Assembly: GCA_016713225.1 (NCBI GenBank)
Contig: JADJPO010000003.1
Span: forward strand, 930,001 to 994,000
Length of the DNA: 64,000 nucleotides
Direction of reading: 5' to 3'
Source: Kineosporiaceae bacterium
GTDB taxonomy: Bacteria > Actinomycetota > Actinomycetes > Actinomycetales > Kineosporiaceae
Shown here: positions 51,829 to 61,700 of the stretch, one piece after another
Numbering within the stretch: the first letter of the stretch is position 1
Layout: every line of letters begins with the position of its first letter
Translations under genes and position numbers: made by a program
The notes under the pieces: generated by a model
Database searches by the model: none
What the model saw: only the letters and a program-made list of their open reading frames with translations
What the model was told of the DNA's origin: nothing

Positions 51829-54800
51829 GTGAACGCGAAGTGCCTTGAGGTGGCCGTACGAGTCGTCCTTCGCGGCGCACCCGCGAACGTCACCGAGATG
51901 ACCCGCCGTCTCGAGTCGATGGGCTGGCAAGCACCATCCGACGCCGAACTCCAGGCCGCCCTGGCCGCGATGGGCGCCTGGCAATCACCCGAGGGCATCT
52001 GGCATCTCCACAGGCCACCCCAGACAACGTCACACCGGTCCACGACCTTGGCTGCCGAGCTGGGTATCGACCCAGCGGAGCTCGAGGCGGAAGAGACCAG
52101 ATCCCAGACCAGCGAGCCCCCACGGGATCGCGGCCCGATTCCCAGGATGTGGCAGGAGGTTGCCGACGAGATCCGCCAGGCGCTGAGTGCCGAGCTCCGG
52201 GCGGCCCAATCCGAACCCGACCGGTTCGTTGAGCTCATTGAAGGTGTCCTTGTCTCACGGACGCCCCAACGCCTGCTCTACTCCTTCGTGCCGCGCGGCA
52301 GCCTCGACATCGCTGACGGTGCACGCTGTCGGGTCCAGCTCGGCACCAGGTGGTACGACGCTGAAGTCGTCTCCAACATCGGCGGGCGCCTGCGGGTGGC
52401 GCTCCCCTTACATGCGCCGCAGCACGAGACGTGCGGTCAGCTGAGAGTCGATGCCTCGTTCCTGATCGTGGGACAGATCCGCCACCTCGACGACGTGCTG
52501 CACTCGGCGCGGCCCTTCAACGCCGAGGCAGCACTGGCTTTGACGCGGCCAGTGGTGACCGATCGCCACGACACATCGACCCAACCCGTGGCCGAGCGCT
52601 CTCCGTCCACCCGGTCCATCACGATGCTGGAATCGCAGAAGCCTGCCCAGGGCCTCAACCAGGATCAACTGAACGCCGTCCAACGCTCCCGGCAAACGGG
52701 GGTGAGCTGGATCTGGGGTCCACCGGGCACAGGGAAGACTACGACGCTCGCTGCGCTCGTCGAAGCGCTGATGGAAGACGGCCTGAGGGTCCTGGTCGTG
52801 TCGAACACGAATGCGGCCGTCGACACGGCGCTGGAACGCCTGCTCGACACACAGGAGCCCTCGGAGATGCTGCCGGGACGTGTGCTCCGCGTCGGGACAC
52901 CGTCACAGGACCGGCTCACTGAGCGGCAACCCTGGCCGGTGCTGCTCGACGAGGAAGCAGCACGGGCCGGCCATAACGTGGCAGCCGCCAAGATGGCCAT
53001 GGGCCACCGCATCCGAACCCTTCGAGCACGACGAGCGCAGGTCCAGGCACACATCCGGCGTCTCAAGAGGGCACACTCCCGGCTACCCGCGATCGAGAGC
53101 CAGGTCAAGACCCTCGAACACCGCCTCGCTCAAGCATCCGTTGCCCGCGCCGGAGCCGCACTCAAGAAGGCGGAGCAACGCGTCCTCCAGGGACAAGCCG
53201 CCCACCTGACCAAACGGCAACTCGCCACCCACCGCCGAGATGTTCAAGCAGCACAAGAGAAAGTCGGCAAGGCACCCGAGGAAGCGCAGAAGATCCAGGA
53301 GCAGCTTGAGCGCGCGGCCGAAGAGGCCCAGGCGCTGAAGACCCGCATTCATACCGATCAGATTGAGCTCGATCAACTGAAGCAGGAGATTGAGGTTCTC
53401 GACGGCGAGCTTGCCGAAGCGCAAGCCGAAGAACGACGCCTCGACCGGCTCATGAGTTACCTCCGTCGACAGGCCCTCCGGAAGGCCCGCGCGGTGTTCG
53501 CCACGGCGCATCGCTGCTACCTCGCTGACCTCAGCGACCAGAAGTTCGATGTCGTGGTCATCGACGAGGCGAGCATGCTCTCAGTGCCACTAGCCATGTT
53601 CGCTGCCGGACTCGGTCGAGGTCACACCGTCGTCGCCGGCGACTTCCGGCAACTCGGCCCCATCAGCAAGACCTCGGCAACCTCCGCCGACGCCCGATGG
53701 ATGGCTCACAGCGTGTTCGAGATGGCAGGTATCAACCAAGCAGTCACCGCTGGCGTCACGGTCCCTGACATGACGATCCTGCGAGAGCAACATCGGATGC
53801 GCCCCGAGATCGCGGAGTTCGTCGGCTCGGCGTTCTATCCTGAAGCGGGACTGATCACCAGCCCTGAGATCGGGGCACGGCCGCTGGCACCGCAGCTCGC
53901 GCGCTGCTTGCCGCGACGAGAGATCTTCCTCGTCGATACCTCTTCGGCCCTGCCGTGGATGGCCCGGGCGGGCGGATTCGGCTCCCGCTACACCCCCCTT
54001 CACGCCCTCGTGGTCGAAGCTCTGGTGCGGTCGATCGAATGCGAAGCAGGCACCGAGCCGCCGAGTATCGGCGTCATCTCCCCGTACAACCCTCAGGCAC
54101 GTCTGATCCGCGCGATGCTCACCGATCACGAATCCACCGCAGAGGCCGCAACGGTGCACCGCTATCAAGGTGGCGAAAGAGACGTGATCATCTACGACAC
54201 GGTCGAAGCGACAGCTTCCGGAATCGGCGTTCATCGGTGGTTCACCGGCGCCTCGGAGGACGAGGCCGGTCCCCGGCTGTTGAACGTGGCGCTCTCTCGC
54301 GCACGCGATCGCCTCATCGTGGTCGCTGACCTCCACCGCCTGGCCCGCGCTGCCAATGCTCCCACCCCCGTGGGCAGAGCTCTGGCCCAGCTCGCGCAAC
54401 GAGCCGAGCGGTTGTCCTGGCGCAGCTTGATCGACGCACAGCCGGGAGCCGACCTGAGAGTGCTCGACAGCCACTCAGGGGCGGTGCACCTGGAAAAGAG
54501 TCTCGCCAACGCCAGCAAGCGGATCGTGCTGTGGTCTACAGCAGCATCGCGACAGGTGGCTCCGGCGCGCCTGATTCAGCAGGCGCTAGCTGACGCAGCT
54601 GGCCGCGGGGTGCAGGTCACGGTCTGGCTTCCCGCGTCACGGGTTGCCGAGTCGTGGCCGCAGTTCCGCGAGACGACGGTTGCGCTGCACCCTCTGGAAA
54701 CCGTGCGCGAGAACGTCGGCGTCGTGGACGACGAGATCGTGGTGAGCAACGGAGACCTGCTCACACTGCGACCCGGCGACCTGGTCTTTGTACGGCGAGG

Positions 54801-55125
54801 CCCCCTCGCTGCAGATGCCTTGTTCAGCCTTCTCCGGCGTCGGCCGACCAGGGAAGCCTTCGGTGATGGTGATCCCACGCGCGTTTGCTCAGGGTGCGGA
54901 GATCCGCTGACAAGAGTGGAACGTTGGGACCAGAGGGTGTGGGCCCGCTGCGACCGCTGCTCGATTTCGATCGAGCCGGATCCACCTGTCGCTCAGGCGC
55001 CCCCCACCGGCCGGCGTCCTGCCGAGGGCAGATTGTCGCCGATCCCCCGCCCGCGGACTGCGCCGCGGGTGTGCCCCAGCTGCGGTGTCCTACCGACCGC
55101 CAACGCGCGCTGCTCTTGCTCGTGA
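51829..55125 (+). CDS. SF1 helicase with coiled coil, PLD-like domain and zinc ribbons (Mokosh type II-like)
   Basis: The protein is 1098 residues from GTG 51829 (CAGGGGG upstream); a GTG at 51796 lies inside a palindrome and is less likely. Walker A IWGPPGTGKTTTLAALV is near residue 297. A coiled coil of ~150 residues (~390-545) is inserted. Walker B VVIDEASMLSVPLA is at ~578. GDFRQLGPIS, REQHRMRPEIAEFV, HRYQGGERDVIIYD and NVALSRARDRLIVV complete the COG1112-type helicase. Residues ~875-980 look like a PLD fold (LEKSLANASKRIVLWSTAAS...RGVQVTVWLPAS), but the HxK motif is not obvious. Two Cys-rich ribbons end the protein. The helicase-PLD fusion resembles MkoC of Mokosh type II. It heads a four-gene operon. 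Confidence 0.85.
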   Translation: MNAKCLEVAVRVVLRGAPANVTEMTRRLESMGWQAPSDAELQAALAAMGAWQSPEGIWHLHRPPQTTSHRSTTLAAELGIDPAELEAEETRSQTSEPPRDRGPIPRMWQEVADEIRQALSAELRAAQSEPDRFVELIEGVLVSRTPQRLLYSFVPRGSLDIADGARCRVQLGTRWYDAEVVSNIGGRLRVALPLHAPQHETCGQLRVDASFLIVGQIRHLDDVLHSARPFNAEAALALTRPVVTDRHDTSTQPVAERSPSTRSITMLESQKPAQGLNQDQLNAVQRSRQTGVSWIWGPPGTGKTTTLAALVEALMEDGLRVLVVSNTNAAVDTALERLLDTQEPSEMLPGRVLRVGTPSQDRLTERQPWPVLLDEEAARAGHNVAAAKMAMGHRIRTLRARRAQVQAHIRRLKRAHSRLPAIESQVKTLEHRLAQASVARAGAALKKAEQRVLQGQAAHLTKRQLATHRRDVQAAQEKVGKAPEEAQKIQEQLERAAEEAQALKTRIHTDQIELDQLKQEIEVLDGELAEAQAEERRLDRLMSYLRRQALRKARAVFATAHRCYLADLSDQKFDVVVIDEASMLSVPLAMFAAGLGRGHTVVAGDFRQLGPISKTSATSADARWMAHSVFEMAGINQAVTAGVTVPDMTILREQHRMRPEIAEFVGSAFYPEAGLITSPEIGARPLAPQLARCLPRREIFLVDTSSALPWMARAGGFGSRYTPLHALVVEALVRSIECEAGTEPPSIGVISPYNPQARLIRAMLTDHESTAEAATVHRYQGGERDVIIYDTVEATASGIGVHRWFTGASEDEAGPRLLNVALSRARDRLIVVADLHRLARAANAPTPVGRALAQLAQRAERLSWRSLIDAQPGADLRVLDSHSGAVHLEKSLANASKRIVLWSTAASRQVAPARLIQQALADAAGRGVQVTVWLPASRVAESWPQFRETTVALHPLETVRENVGVVDDEIVVSNGDLLTLRPGDLVFVRRGPLAADALFSLLRRRPTREAFGDGDPTRVCSGCGDPLTRVERWDQRVWARCDRCSISIEPDPPVAQAPPTGRRPAEGRLSPIPRPRTAPRVCPSCGVLPTANARCSCS

Positions 55126-55269
55126 AACCTTCCCAAGATCTACTCGGGCTGGCTTTCTGAGAATCGCTCAGAGGTGCGCGCTGGCCACTGGCTAGAGTGC
55201 CTTCTCGACACCACAGGGTGTGAGATCCGCGAGATTGCTGCCCATCATGACTTCCCAGAAGGGCGTGAA

Positions 55270-56481
55270 GTGACGTCGTCGGTGTTGTGGCTCGACACAT
55301 CAACTGAGGAGCAACGCGCCACGCGGGAAATGCTCGCCCTGTTCACTCAGTCCGACAGCCGGGATGAGTTGGGGATAGGGCAGATCCGCGACGCCTTCAG
55401 CGAATGCCTCTTTCCTGGGACCTCGGTGCTGCAGACCCGGGCCCGCTACTTCCTGATCGTGCCATGGCTGTTCACACAGGGCACCCGTCGAGGCCTCGTC
55501 GGGTCAGGGCTCCGAGCATGGGTGGAGCAGAGAGAGCGTCGCCTCATCCAGGAGATGCGCCGCGCTGGCCAGGTCGATGGCCTCATCGGCCGGATCGCTG
55601 GGCCGAACGTCAAGGTACTCCCGTCCACCATCTACTGGTCAGGCCTGGCGCGCTATGGGGTACTTCGCCGGGACGTTGCGCCGAATCGACTGGGCGCGGC
55701 GGGAGGACAGGAGGCAGACGACGAGCTTGCCGAGCGCAGGCTGGGCGACTGGCACCCGACCCTGCCTCCTGCACCGGCCACCTTCCCCAGCACACTCGAG
55801 GGAGGCTTCGACCTCACCAACGACGAGGCGTCGTGGCTGGGCGAGCGGATGCGATCGGCAGCGTCAGGGACGCTGCTGGAGCATCTGCTGGCACGCGGCG
55901 TTGCCATTGACCCCACGAGCTCCGCCCCCTGGCAGGATGCATCTGCAGATTCCGCCGCCGAGCCCGTTGGTCGTGTGCTGAAGCATGCTGAACTCTTCAG
56001 CCTGACCATGCAGGGAGCAGCTCTGCTCTACAACCTCTTGGTCGGGGAGCGCTACGAAGACGCCGGGTACACCCGGGTCGGCGAACCCGTTGAGACCTTC
56101 CGTGAGCGTCTGGCTCAGTGGGCTGACGAATGTCAGGCCCAGTCCCATGAGTTGGCTGCCTGGGACCGCACCGACCTGTGGAGTGTCGTACTGAGCGTGA
56201 ACCCACGCATCGGCTACTCAACACGCTTGTTCGTTCGGGCATGGATCGACGCGGTCATCGACGATCGGACGCCCGCAGCCGCTGACGACGCCGCGTTGCG
56301 ACGCCTCGCGCGGGATCGCGAGATCGCTCAGAAGGGTGGACAGGCGCGGCTGTCCAACGCTGCCCTCCTGAAGTCGTGGTCTGGTGAGGCAGGCACGGGG
56401 CGACTGGTCTACCGGTGGACAAACGTGCGCCGACTCGTGAATGACGTCGCCGAGGGACTGGTCCGCAGTGCTGGCGCCTGA
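55270..56481 (+). CDS. DUF6361-type protein
   Basis: The protein has 403 residues from GTG 55270 (GAAGGGCG upstream); the frame is open to 55174. The chosen start gives TSSVLWLDTSTEEQRATREM, matching how DUF6361 proteins begin. Further conserved-looking blocks are DELGIGQIRDAFSECLFPGT, QTRARYFLIVPWLF and SLTMQGAALLYNLLVGERYE. No catalytic motif or membrane segment is visible; it is mostly helical. As I recall, DUF6361 genes are regularly found with PLD-family and helicase genes in defence-rich regions, and that is the arrangement here. The next gene starts inside it (41-bp overlap from ATG 56441). Confidence 0.78.
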   Translation: MTSSVLWLDTSTEEQRATREMLALFTQSDSRDELGIGQIRDAFSECLFPGTSVLQTRARYFLIVPWLFTQGTRRGLVGSGLRAWVEQRERRLIQEMRRAGQVDGLIGRIAGPNVKVLPSTIYWSGLARYGVLRRDVAPNRLGAAGGQEADDELAERRLGDWHPTLPPAPATFPSTLEGGFDLTNDEASWLGERMRSAASGTLLEHLLARGVAIDPTSSAPWQDASADSAAEPVGRVLKHAELFSLTMQGAALLYNLLVGERYEDAGYTRVGEPVETFRERLAQWADECQAQSHELAAWDRTDLWSVVLSVNPRIGYSTRLFVRAWIDAVIDDRTPAAADDAALRRLARDREIAQKGGQARLSNAALLKSWSGEAGTGRLVYRWTNVRRLVNDVAEGLVRSAGA

Positions 56482-58300
56482 CGAGAGGGCAGTCCTTCTG
56501 GACGCACTTCGGCCCCCGCCGGGTGCGGTGCTGGACGCTGGCGTTGCGACGACGTTCACTCTCGACTTCGCGGCGGCCCTGGTCCCCCCGCTCGCGTTCG
56601 CCGCCGCTGAACTCAGCGAAACCGGCGGCTCGATCGCCGCGCTGCAGTGTTTGCGTGCGTGCAGTGACCGCCTCGACATCTTCCATCAAGCCGGCCAGAT
56701 TGCGGTGCCTGCCCGGGCATCGGGGCTGTTGGCGTTCCTCGAACCCATGGTGCACGCGGTCCGCCGTCCACGGCCCGGCCACCTCTTCCACCCGAAGGTG
56801 TGGTTCCTGAGGTACACCGACCTGGACTCGGCTGAACCGCATTTCCGGTTGCTCTGCCTGACGCGCAATCTCACCCAGGACCGCTCCTGGGACGCCGTCG
56901 TCCGGCTGGATGGAACAGCGGCCCTTCGCCCCACCGCAGGGAATCGTCCGTTGTCGGACCTGATCCGTGCCTTGCCCGGCCTAGCGGTCACTCCTTTGCC
57001 GAATGCCCGGCTGGAGCGGCTCGAGGCGTTGGCGCAGGACGCGCGGCGGATCGAGTGGGAGCATCCCGTCGACGTCGACGAGATCGCCTTTCACCTTCTC
57101 GGGATCCCCGGTTCGCGCTCCACGTTCGACTTCTCCGGACGGCGCCACTTGGTCATCTCGCCGTTCCTCACCGACACAGGCCTCGATCGAGTGGCGCCGG
57201 AGTCATCGGACGTGACAGTGATCTCTCGCCCCGAGTCCTTCGACCAACTGCAGGCCGCGACCCTAAAGCGCCTCAACCGGTTTGTGCTGACCGCGCTCCC
57301 GGCAAACGACTCCGCCGCGATCGACACCGATGCCCCGGAACAGTCTGCGGCCGCGGATCCACTGCCGTTCGGTCTCCACGCGAAGATCATTGTCGTCGAG
57401 CGGGGGCACCAGGCCTACGTCCACCTTGGCTCTGCCAATGCGACGGATGCGGCGTTCGACGGAAACGTCGAGTTCGTCATTGTGATGAACGGGAGTCGTA
57501 GCAGGTTGGGCATCGATGCTCTCGCCGGGCCGGACGGACCGCTTAGACCATTCCTTGAGGAGTACGACTGCGACGGGGACGCCGCGCCAGACCCGGACGA
57601 TGAGGAGGGGCGCCTCCTGGAAGGCCTGCTGCGTGACCTGGCTGAGGTCAGGTTCGTCGTCGCCGTCAGCGAAGCCCAGACGGCGGGGAACGAGACTACG
57701 GTCACGACCTCGTACGACCTCGCAGTGACAAGCCGAGGCCCGCTTCGTCTTCCTTCGGGCGTCCGCGTCACCGCTGAACTGCTCACCGTCCCAGGTGATG
57801 CCCGACCGTTACCCTCTTCAGCCGCGCTAGACGTGGCCTTCACAAACGTCCAGCTCGCAGACGTCACACCCTTCTTGGCGCTGCGGCTCGAGGCGCCCAG
57901 CGGGCTCAAGGCCGCCACCGTCGTACGCGCCACAATCCTGGACGACCCGGCCGGCCGCCTCGACCACGTCCTGGCCCGCTACGTGGATACCCCGGAGAAG
58001 TTCTTGCGCTTCCTCGCGTTGCTGCTGGGGCTCGAGGCGGGCCCGCTGTCCGGGCTCGACTCGGCCGGCACGGACGGAGTTGGCAGTGAGTTCTCGCGCT
58101 TCGCGTCGGGTGGCGGCATCCTCGAAGCTGTCCTCCGCGCCCTTGCTGATTCACCCCGGTTGATCGTCGACCTCGATCGCCTCGTGAGCAGCCTGGGACG
58201 CACTCCAGAAGGGCAGGCAGTTCTGCCGCCCGGATTCGCAGATCTGTGGCGCACGGTCATGGGCGCTCACGCTCGTCTCGCGAAGGAGATCGTCTCGTGA
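56441..58300 (+). CDS. PLD-superfamily protein (putative nuclease)
   Basis: The protein is 619 residues from ATG 56441; GTG 56468 is an alternative and both overlap the previous gene. Two PLD half-motifs are visible: LFHPKVWFLRYTD near residue ~115 and GLHAKIIVVERGHQAYVHLG followed by SANATDAAFDGN near ~312-335. These HxK plus GSxN signatures fit the PLD nuclease/phosphodiesterase fold, with the acidic residue of the second motif partly changed (Glu for Asp). A ~230-residue beta-rich C-terminal region follows (LRLPSGVRVTAELLTVPGD...). It lies between the DUF6361 gene and the helicase, coupled at both ends. It probably cleaves nucleic acid with the helicase. Confidence 0.85.
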   Translation: MTSPRDWSAVLAPDERAVLLDALRPPPGAVLDAGVATTFTLDFAAALVPPLAFAAAELSETGGSIAALQCLRACSDRLDIFHQAGQIAVPARASGLLAFLEPMVHAVRRPRPGHLFHPKVWFLRYTDLDSAEPHFRLLCLTRNLTQDRSWDAVVRLDGTAALRPTAGNRPLSDLIRALPGLAVTPLPNARLERLEALAQDARRIEWEHPVDVDEIAFHLLGIPGSRSTFDFSGRRHLVISPFLTDTGLDRVAPESSDVTVISRPESFDQLQAATLKRLNRFVLTALPANDSAAIDTDAPEQSAAADPLPFGLHAKIIVVERGHQAYVHLGSANATDAAFDGNVEFVIVMNGSRSRLGIDALAGPDGPLRPFLEEYDCDGDAAPDPDDEEGRLLEGLLRDLAEVRFVVAVSEAQTAGNETTVTTSYDLAVTSRGPLRLPSGVRVTAELLTVPGDARPLPSSAALDVAFTNVQLADVTPFLALRLEAPSGLKAATVVRATILDDPAGRLDHVLARYVDTPEKFLRFLALLLGLEAGPLSGLDSAGTDGVGSEFSRFASGGGILEAVLRALADSPRLIVDLDRLVSSLGRTPEGQAVLPPGFADLWRTVMGAHARLAKEIVS

Positions 58301-61300
58301 GCAGCGTGCCGCCCGCCCCGTTCGACGCCGCAGCCGTCCTGGACGGTCTGCCGTCCTTCCAGCGGGACACCGTCGAGCACGTCGTAGACCGCCTCTACCG
58401 CACGGGCCTGAGCCGCCGCTTCCTGGTCGCTGACGAGACCGGGCTCGGCAAGAGCTTCGTGGCCCGCGGCGTCATCGCCCGAACGATCGAAGCCTTGCAG
58501 GACGACGACACCGTCGACCGCATCGACGTGGTCTACGTCTGCTCGAACGCCGACATCGCGCGGCAGAACATCACGCGAATCGACCCGACCGGCCAACGAC
58601 AACTGCGGTTCGCCAGCCGGCTCACCCTGTTGGCCAAAGCCGCCCCGAACCTCCGTGCCGCATCCAGCAGCCCTGGCGGTACCGGACCCGACGCAGGCAA
58701 GCCGGTCAACCTCGTCTCGTTCACCCCAGGCACCTCGTTCGACATGGGCTGGCACACCGGCGCAGCCGAAGAACGCGCCCTGCTCTACCTCCTCCTACGG
58801 CACGAGCTGGACCTCACCGGCGGGTGGCGTCGGCGCGGCGCCTTGAACATCCTGCGGTGGACGGTCAAGCGGGTCGAGGTGTTTCAACAGTATGTCGACC
58901 GACTGGACGACGAGCTCCGCTCAGGCATTGACCCCACCATCGCCGCGGAGTTCATGGGGGCGGCTCGGAGTAACGGCCTGGTCGAGGAATTCAACGACCT
59001 GGTCACCGAACTCGGCCGCCGGCAAACCCTCTCGCAGGACGAGTCCCCTCGAGCCCGGTTACTCATCAAGCGACTGCGCACAACCCTCGCCCGCGCTGGC
59101 GTCGAGACACTCGAGCCAGACCTGATCATCTTGGACGAGTTTCAACGGTTCCGGAACTTGCTCGACCCCAACAGCGAGGCTGGTGAGCTGGCCCACCACC
59201 TCTTCAACTACCCGCAGGCGCGGGTCCTGCTGTTGTCCGCCACGCCCTACAAGCCCTTCACCTACGCGGAAGAACGGGAGAGCGACGACCACCACGCCGA
59301 CTTCATGCGGACGCTGCGGTTCCTGGCTGCGGGCGTACCCGACGTGGACGTCGCCCGGATCGAGACCGACCTGGCGCGCTACCGCAGCCGCGTCGTCGAC
59401 GGTCTGCCCGTCCACGATCTTGTCTCCGACTTACGCTCTCAGCTGCTCACCGTGATGTGCCGCCAAGAGCGGCCGGACCCAGCCACGATCGGAGCCTTCG
59501 TCGAACACGCGGACGACGCGGCCGCCATCACCGAGGACGACCTGCTCACCTACGTCGGCCTGCGCGCGCTCGCCCGCAGGCTCGACGCACCGATGAGCGT
59601 CGACTACTGGAAGTCCGGTCCGTACTTCCTCAACTTCAGCGACGGATACCAGTTCGGGACCCGCCTCAAGAACGCGCTCCTCGACCCTCAAGACGGCCCC
59701 GAACTTGAGCCGTTGCTCGCCGACGTCCCCACCATTGACGCCGACACCGTGCGTGGCTTCGGACCACTCGACATGGGCAACGCACGCCTACGTCAACTCG
59801 CCGGGGAGACCGTTGCCGCCGGGTGGTGGAAGTTCCTGTGGATGCCGCCGTCCCTGCCCTACCTACAACCGGGCGGTCCCTACGCCGAGGCGCCCGCTCA
59901 CGGAATCACCAAGCGACTGGTCTTCTCGTCCTGGGCTGCGACGCCCACAGCCGTGGCCTCCCTGCTCAGCTACGAGGCGGCCCGCCGAGTGGCCGAAGGA
60001 TCCGCCCTGCACGCGAACACCGCTGCGGCTAGAGCCTCGCTCGCGCGGAGGTTCACCTACAGCCTCGACGGCGACCGCCCTCAGGCCATGACCACACTGG
60101 CCCTCTTCTGGCCTTCACCTCGCCTCGCTGAACTCGCTGATCCGCTCACCGCGGCTCGGCGCGCCGGTGGCGCCGCAGATCCATACGCAGCCCTCGCTGC
60201 CATCGCTGAGCAGATTAGAAGTGACTTGCCGCAGGGCGCAGTGAGCACGGCGTCCTCCGCGGCGGCCTGGCACTGGCAGGCCGCGGTCAGCGGGCCCGGA
60301 AGCGTCCCCGCGGCGCTCCAGGCTGACCCTGACCGGATCGTCAACGCGATGGCGGGTGTGCCCACCGGCACCCGTGTTCCGAACGGCGAGCCCGTTGACA
60401 CCCACGATGATGCCGATGGTGAGCCGGACCGCGCTGATGGCCAAGGTGGTCTCCGGGCTCACGTCGAGGCCGCTTTGGCGGCAATCGGCAGCCTCGAACC
60501 CGAAGCGATCCCCCCGGATCTGGCAGAGACCATCGCCACACTGGCATTGCACTCCCCCGGTAACTGCGCTTGGCGGGCACTGAACCGCCTGACCCACGAT
60601 CAGCCAACGGTCAGCCGCGCAGGTCACTGGGAAGCAGCAGCCGTGCTCGCGAACGGCCTACGCCGAGTCTTCGCCCGCTGGGAAAGCACCTTGCTGCTGG
60701 ATCACCTCATCGAGGCCGGCGTGCCCTACTGGCGGGCAGTCCTGACCTACTGCGGTTGGGGGAACCTCCAGTCGGTGCTTGATGAGTACCTTCACCACCT
60801 CTACGTGAGTGAGGGATCACCAGTACTGGACGACCACAGGTTGCGCAGCCTCGCGGAGGCAGCAGCCGACGCGATTGCCGTCCGAGTCTCACGCTACGAG
60901 GCCTTCGATCCCCACCACCCCGCTGACCCGATCGCCTTCACGAGCAGATTCGCGCTCCGCTACGGCGGACGCCGCCTCAGCCAAGACGACGTGCGCCAAC
61001 CCGAAGTGAGGAACGCGTTCAATTCCCCGTTCTGGCCGTTCGTGCTCGCCAGCACCAGCGTCGGTCAAGAAGGCATCGACCTGCACTGGTGGTGCCACGC
61101 CATCGTCCACTGGAACACCCCAGCCAACCCTGTCGACTTCGAACAACGAGAAGGCCGAGTCAACCGCCGCGACGGACACGCCGTTCGCCGCAACATCGCC
61201 GAGCGGCACGCAGCGAACATCTTCAGCGACCCCGACCCCAACCCCTGGCGAGCCGCCTACCGCGTCGCCACCGACGAACAGGACCGCTGCGGCGACTTCG

Positions 61301-61536
61301 CGCCCCACTGGGTCTACCCCGGATCAACTCGCATCGAACGACACGTCGCGCCCTACCCCCTAAGCAGCGATCGAGCGCGCTACGAGCAGCTCAAGGACGA
61401 CGTCGCGCTCTACCGGCTCACCTTCGGACAACCCCGGCAAGAAGACATGCTCGAACTGCTCCGGCGCACCGCGCCGAGCCAGAACGATGTGATTCAAGCA
61501 CGCATTGACTTGTCGCCACCGCGAAGATCAAATTGA
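58297..61536 (+). CDS. DEAD/SNF2-type helicase of the DUF6361-PLD operon
   Basis: The 1079-residue protein starts at GTG 58297 (AAGGAGAT upstream), overlapping the PLD stop as GTGA. Walker A is ADETGLGKSF (~46-54). The DEAD-like motif is LIILDEFQRF and motif III is LLLSATPYKP. The second helicase lobe ends with TSVGQEGIDLHWWCHAIVHW and QREGRVNRRDGH (motifs V-VI). A ~330-residue insertion separates the lobes. The layout is that of large SF2 helicases from defence operons (DrmA, DpdJ and similar), but it lacks DUF1998. It is the last gene of the operon. Confidence 0.88.
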   Translation: MSSVPPAPFDAAAVLDGLPSFQRDTVEHVVDRLYRTGLSRRFLVADETGLGKSFVARGVIARTIEALQDDDTVDRIDVVYVCSNADIARQNITRIDPTGQRQLRFASRLTLLAKAAPNLRAASSSPGGTGPDAGKPVNLVSFTPGTSFDMGWHTGAAEERALLYLLLRHELDLTGGWRRRGALNILRWTVKRVEVFQQYVDRLDDELRSGIDPTIAAEFMGAARSNGLVEEFNDLVTELGRRQTLSQDESPRARLLIKRLRTTLARAGVETLEPDLIILDEFQRFRNLLDPNSEAGELAHHLFNYPQARVLLLSATPYKPFTYAEERESDDHHADFMRTLRFLAAGVPDVDVARIETDLARYRSRVVDGLPVHDLVSDLRSQLLTVMCRQERPDPATIGAFVEHADDAAAITEDDLLTYVGLRALARRLDAPMSVDYWKSGPYFLNFSDGYQFGTRLKNALLDPQDGPELEPLLADVPTIDADTVRGFGPLDMGNARLRQLAGETVAAGWWKFLWMPPSLPYLQPGGPYAEAPAHGITKRLVFSSWAATPTAVASLLSYEAARRVAEGSALHANTAAARASLARRFTYSLDGDRPQAMTTLALFWPSPRLAELADPLTAARRAGGAADPYAALAAIAEQIRSDLPQGAVSTASSAAAWHWQAAVSGPGSVPAALQADPDRIVNAMAGVPTGTRVPNGEPVDTHDDADGEPDRADGQGGLRAHVEAALAAIGSLEPEAIPPDLAETIATLALHSPGNCAWRALNRLTHDQPTVSRAGHWEAAAVLANGLRRVFARWESTLLLDHLIEAGVPYWRAVLTYCGWGNLQSVLDEYLHHLYVSEGSPVLDDHRLRSLAEAAADAIAVRVSRYEAFDPHHPADPIAFTSRFALRYGGRRLSQDDVRQPEVRNAFNSPFWPFVLASTSVGQEGIDLHWWCHAIVHWNTPANPVDFEQREGRVNRRDGHAVRRNIAERHAANIFSDPDPNPWRAAYRVATDEQDRCGDFAPHWVYPGSTRIERHVAPYPLSSDRARYEQLKDDVALYRLTFGQPRQEDMLELLRRTAPSQNDVIQARIDLSPPRRSN

Positions 61537-61700
61537 CCAGTGGCATGCGGGTGCGGCGCAGAAGCGATCCAGGTCACTGACGGTTCCCTTGTTCCTCAAG
61601 ATCGTGTGGGCTATCGCTGGAGATTCGGCACCGCGTCCGACCGACTCCGGCAATCCAGCACACAAATGAGCCGCAATCCATTAGTCTCGCTATCTCGAAC

